A stretch of DNA of 64,000 nt from Noviherbaspirillum sedimenti. Its GTDB lineage: Bacteria > Pseudomonadota > Gammaproteobacteria > Burkholderiales > Burkholderiaceae_D. Both the position numbers and the translations under genes were made by a program. Positions 62,119 through 64,000 of the stretch are shown here, piece after piece. The notes under the pieces were generated by a model that searched no databases, was not told the DNA's origin, and saw nothing but the letters and a program-made list of their open reading frames with translations. The stretch's first letter is position 1; every line of letters starts with the position of its first letter. The stretch spans positions 3,906,001 to 3,970,000 of the forward strand of contig NZ_QYUQ01000002.1 of assembly GCF_003590835.1 (NCBI RefSeq), read 5' to 3'.

Positions 62119-62170
62119 GCTTGCCCGGCATTTTCCGGTTATTACTCCACCTGAAAAATACCGGGCAAGC
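62119..62170. terminator. Long inverted repeat after the hydratase and Bug genes
   Basis: GCTTGCCCGGCATTTT (62119-62134) and AAAATACCGGGCAAGC (62155-62170) are complementary apart from one position. It lies downstream of the hydratase (+) and of the Bug gene (-). The A/T ends of the arms make it suitable as a bidirectional terminator. The rest of 61917-62210 has no gene. Confidence 0.5.
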
Positions 62171-62210
62171 GGATGAATGCGCGGGTTGTGCAATGGACCG
62201 GCAAGGAGAA

Positions 62211-63194
62211 TCACATGGCCTGGATATTGTTATCCTTGATCAGCTTAGTCCAGCGCACGAGTTCCGACTGGACCAGGCTGCCCAGGGCCGCTGGCGTGCC
62301 CGGCCGCGGCGTCGCCGCTTCGCGCGCAAGCACGTCCTTCACGTCGCTCATCGCCAGCACGGCGTTCAGCTCCGCGTTGAGACGCTTGACCACGTCCGCC
62401 GGCAGGCGCGCCGGACCGAACAGGCCAAACCAGGCTTCCAGCTGGAACCCCGGCAACCCGGCTTCGGCCACCGTCGGGAGCTCGGGCGCGAGCGGCGAGC
62501 GCTGCGCGCTGGTCACGGCCAGGCCGCGCATCTTCCCCGAGTGGATATGCTGGGTTGCCGCTGCCAGGCTGGGCAGCAGCATCTGCAGGTTGCCGCCCAT
62601 CAGGTCGGTAAAGGCCAGCGAAATGCCCTTGTACGGCGCATGTATGAGTTTCACTTTCGCTTCCGCAGCCAGCAGCTCGGTTCCCATGTGATTGATGCCG
62701 CCGACTCCCGCCGTGCCATAGCTGATGCTGCCGGGTTTGGCGCGGGCCAGATCGATGAACTCGCGCAGCGTGGTCACCTTCAGGTCATTGGACACGACGA
62801 CGGCAAACGGGGTCGTCGCGATCATGCCGATCGGCGCCAGGTCCTTCACCGGGTCATACGGCAGCTTCTTGCCGGCTGCCGCATTGGTGGTGATGGACGT
62901 GGAGGCGAACAGCAGGGTATAGCCATCGGGCTGCGCCTTGGTCACGTAATCCGTGCCGATCGTGCCGCCCGAACCGCCCTTGTTTTCGACGACGACGGGT
63001 TGGCCCAGCCGGGCGCTGAGCTTGTTGGCCAGCACGCGCGCCATGTTGTCGTTGCTGCCGCCGGGGGCAAAGGGCACGACGATCTTGATCGGGCGGGCGG
63101 GCCAGGCTGCCTGGGCACTGGCCTGCAGGGGCAGCAGGAGGCCGGCGGCAGCCAGCAGCAGCGCGCGGCGGATGGGGGATGGCAATGATTTCAT
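62211..63194 (-). CDS. Bug-family tricarboxylate transporter receptor
   Basis: 327 residues from ATG 63194 (AAAGGAGACACC); a 38-residue longer frame is not a signal sequence. Signal peptide LLLAAAGLLLPLQASAQAAW, then IKIVVPFAPGGSNDNMARVL, VVENKGGSGGTIGTDYV, YTLLFASTSITT and YDPVKDLAPI. It differs most from the other Bug proteins here in the cleft loop (FASTSIT instead of GTNST). Confidence 0.9.
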   Translation of the reverse strand: MKSLPSPIRRALLLAAAGLLLPLQASAQAAWPARPIKIVVPFAPGGSNDNMARVLANKLSARLGQPVVVENKGGSGGTIGTDYVTKAQPDGYTLLFASTSITTNAAAGKKLPYDPVKDLAPIGMIATTPFAVVVSNDLKVTTLREFIDLARAKPGSISYGTAGVGGINHMGTELLAAEAKVKLIHAPYKGISLAFTDLMGGNLQMLLPSLAAATQHIHSGKMRGLAVTSAQRSPLAPELPTVAEAGLPGFQLEAWFGLFGPARLPADVVKRLNAELNAVLAMSDVKDVLAREAATPRPGTPAALGSLVQSELVRWTKLIKDNNIQAM

Positions 63195-63311
63195 GGTGTC
63201 TCCTTTCGGCGGGGCAAAGCGGCACTGGCCGCCGCCCGCGTTGGGTTGTAATGATCCGGAATGATAGGCTTGCCGGGCGCGTCTGGCCAGTGAGCCGGCG
63301 CGCTCCACATG

Positions 63312-64000
63312 CTACGCTGCAGGTTGCAGAGCCTGCGCGAGCCTGCGCACGTCGTCGAGCGACTCAAGCCCGTCCACCAGATCGCGTAGCAGCTGGTGCG
63401 TGTCCTGGCGCAACGGCAGCGCCGCGGTGCGCACGCAATCCTTTGCCTTGGCGTCGAAGTCTGCGGTCGACATGGGACGGCTCGGATGTCCAAGCGGGAT
63501 GTCGACGCGCAAGCTGTGCGTGGTGCCGTTCTCCAGTTCCACTTGCATGGCTGCCGGCGAGATATTGCGGCCCCACTCGCGTTCGATATCGCTGTCCACG
63601 TATGTCTCCACCTTCTGCGCCAGGTCCAGGAGATCCTGGCGGCGCAGCGAGGGATCGGTGAAATGTTCCAGCTTGACGCAACCATCTATGAAGGCTGCCG
63701 CCACGTTGTAGGGAATGCTGAATTGCGCGTTGACGATGGTTTTCGGCGCCTTGCGGACTTCCACTGGCGTGCACACCGCTTCGTATGCCTGTCGGGTGAC
63801 GCCGACCCTTACGCGTCGAATCCGGCTTGCGGGGATGTCGTTCGAGGCCCGCAACGCCAGCACAGCGTCGATGACAGTGTGGTTGAAGCGGCAGCAAGGG
63901 TAGGGCTTGTAGCTCAGCTGTACGAACTCGAAATGCTCGCCCAGCCGGTCGCGCAGCACATCGCGATCGCAGCGGTCGCGCAGGTATACCCGCAGGAAAC
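63312..64000 (-). CDS. MmgE/PrpD family protein, C-terminal part (window edge)
   Basis: The frame is open to the right edge and ends at 63312, giving ~229 residues of the C-terminal half. YKPYPCCRFNHTVIDAVLAL is the second-domain signature (compare KPYPFGFIAHAVIKC at 16.5 kb); AQFSIPYNVAAAFIDG follows. It is upstream of, and in the same direction as, the Bug gene, so import and dehydration of a tricarboxylate-like acid are probably coupled. Confidence 0.85.
   Translation of the reverse strand, partial: FLRVYLRDRCDRDVLRDRLGEHFEFVQLSYKPYPCCRFNHTVIDAVLALRASNDIPASRIRRVRVGVTRQAYEAVCTPVEVRKAPKTIVNAQFSIPYNVAAAFIDGCVKLEHFTDPSLRRQDLLDLAQKVETYVDSDIEREWGRNISPAAMQVELENGTTHSLRVDIPLGHPSRPMSTADFDAKAKDCVRTAALPLRQDTHQLLRDLVDGLESLDDVRRLAQALQPAA

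Noticed and set aside
62121..63188. 355-codon plus frame opposite the Bug gene
   Set aside because: Antisense to a full Bug receptor with signal peptide; composition typical of a shadow frame.

Overview
The window looks like a catabolic, insertion-sequence-rich accessory region (genomic island or plasmid segment) of a GC-rich proteobacterium. Five Bug-type tripartite tricarboxylate receptors (18.4, 52.9, 54.0, 60.1 and 62.2 kb) point to Burkholderiales-type Betaproteobacteria; this is inference, because no rRNA, tRNA or housekeeping gene is present. Nearly every intact gene belongs to uptake or CoA-ester catabolism of an organic acid, or of a cyclic or aromatic compound.

Layout. 0-3.6 kb (+): end of a beta-keto acid cleavage enzyme, a frameshifted thiolase, a Gal80-like Gfo/Idh/MocA protein and an SDR. 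4.2-6.5 kb (-): amidohydrolase and a frameshifted TRAP receptor. 7.0-12.2 kb (+): NIPSNAP protein, aldo/keto reductase, a 41-codon ORF, CaiB-type CoA-transferase, serine hydrolase and two MaoC-type proteins, the last cut by an IS3 element. 13.4-17.5 kb: ETF-ubiquinone oxidoreductase, thioesterase, MmgE/PrpD protein and an SDR stub. 18.4-21.0 kb: Bug receptor and a broken IS1380. 21.3-23.4 kb (-): CitE-type lyase, SDR, NIPSNAP. 23.7-27.0 kb: a CaiB stub, a branched-chain-type binding protein, and a liv operon collapsed into livH'-'livF plus a truncated IS630. 27.4-33.5 kb (+): CaiB, acyl-CoA dehydrogenase, 4-hydroxybutyrate-type CoA-transferase, amidohydrolase, an etfB remnant (-) and a FadR-type regulator. 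33.6-36.0 kb (-): alpha/beta hydrolase, SDR, third NIPSNAP. 36.5-38.2 kb: an IS630 inserted in an IS701 remnant. 38.5-41.4 kb (+): a complete TRAP transporter. 41.5-42.1 kb: a transposase scrap and a group II intron 5' fragment behind a terminator. 42.4-51.2 kb (+): three paralogous LivK-type receptors around one livHMGF set and a lactonase-like MBL hydrolase. 51.3-57.6 kb (+): two zinc alcohol dehydrogenases, two Bug receptors and an aldehyde dehydrogenase. 57.7-59.6 kb (-): SDR and SMP-30-type protein. 60.1-64.0 kb: Bug receptor, enoyl-CoA hydratase, a Bug receptor (-) and a partial MmgE/PrpD (-).

Two regulatory grammars split the window. From about 6.6 to 38.3 kb, intergenic regions carry GGTCNNACC-type palindromes (FadR/GntR-like operators). 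At seven of them a -35/17 nt/-10 promoter sits 0-2 nt before the palindrome; one of these seven (27.3 kb) is a stranded copy that now faces an IS. The FadR-type gene at 32.8 kb is the obvious candidate regulator. From 42.3 to 59.9 kb a different module occurs five times and aligns without gaps: two direct repeats ending in GAAAA, a TGGAC-type -35, an 18 nt spacer and an NANACT-type -10. It precedes the LivK-type and Bug receptor genes and is divergently doubled at 59.8-59.9 kb. Copies of these promoter blocks have been shuffled with IS elements and gene stubs, so the region seems to evolve by copying regulated promoter/first-gene cassettes.

Several genes differ from intact by one base (thiolase, TRAP receptor, IS1380, IS630 at an A9 tract). 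Either the region is decaying or the assembly has single-base errors. No CRISPR array, tRNA or rRNA was seen.
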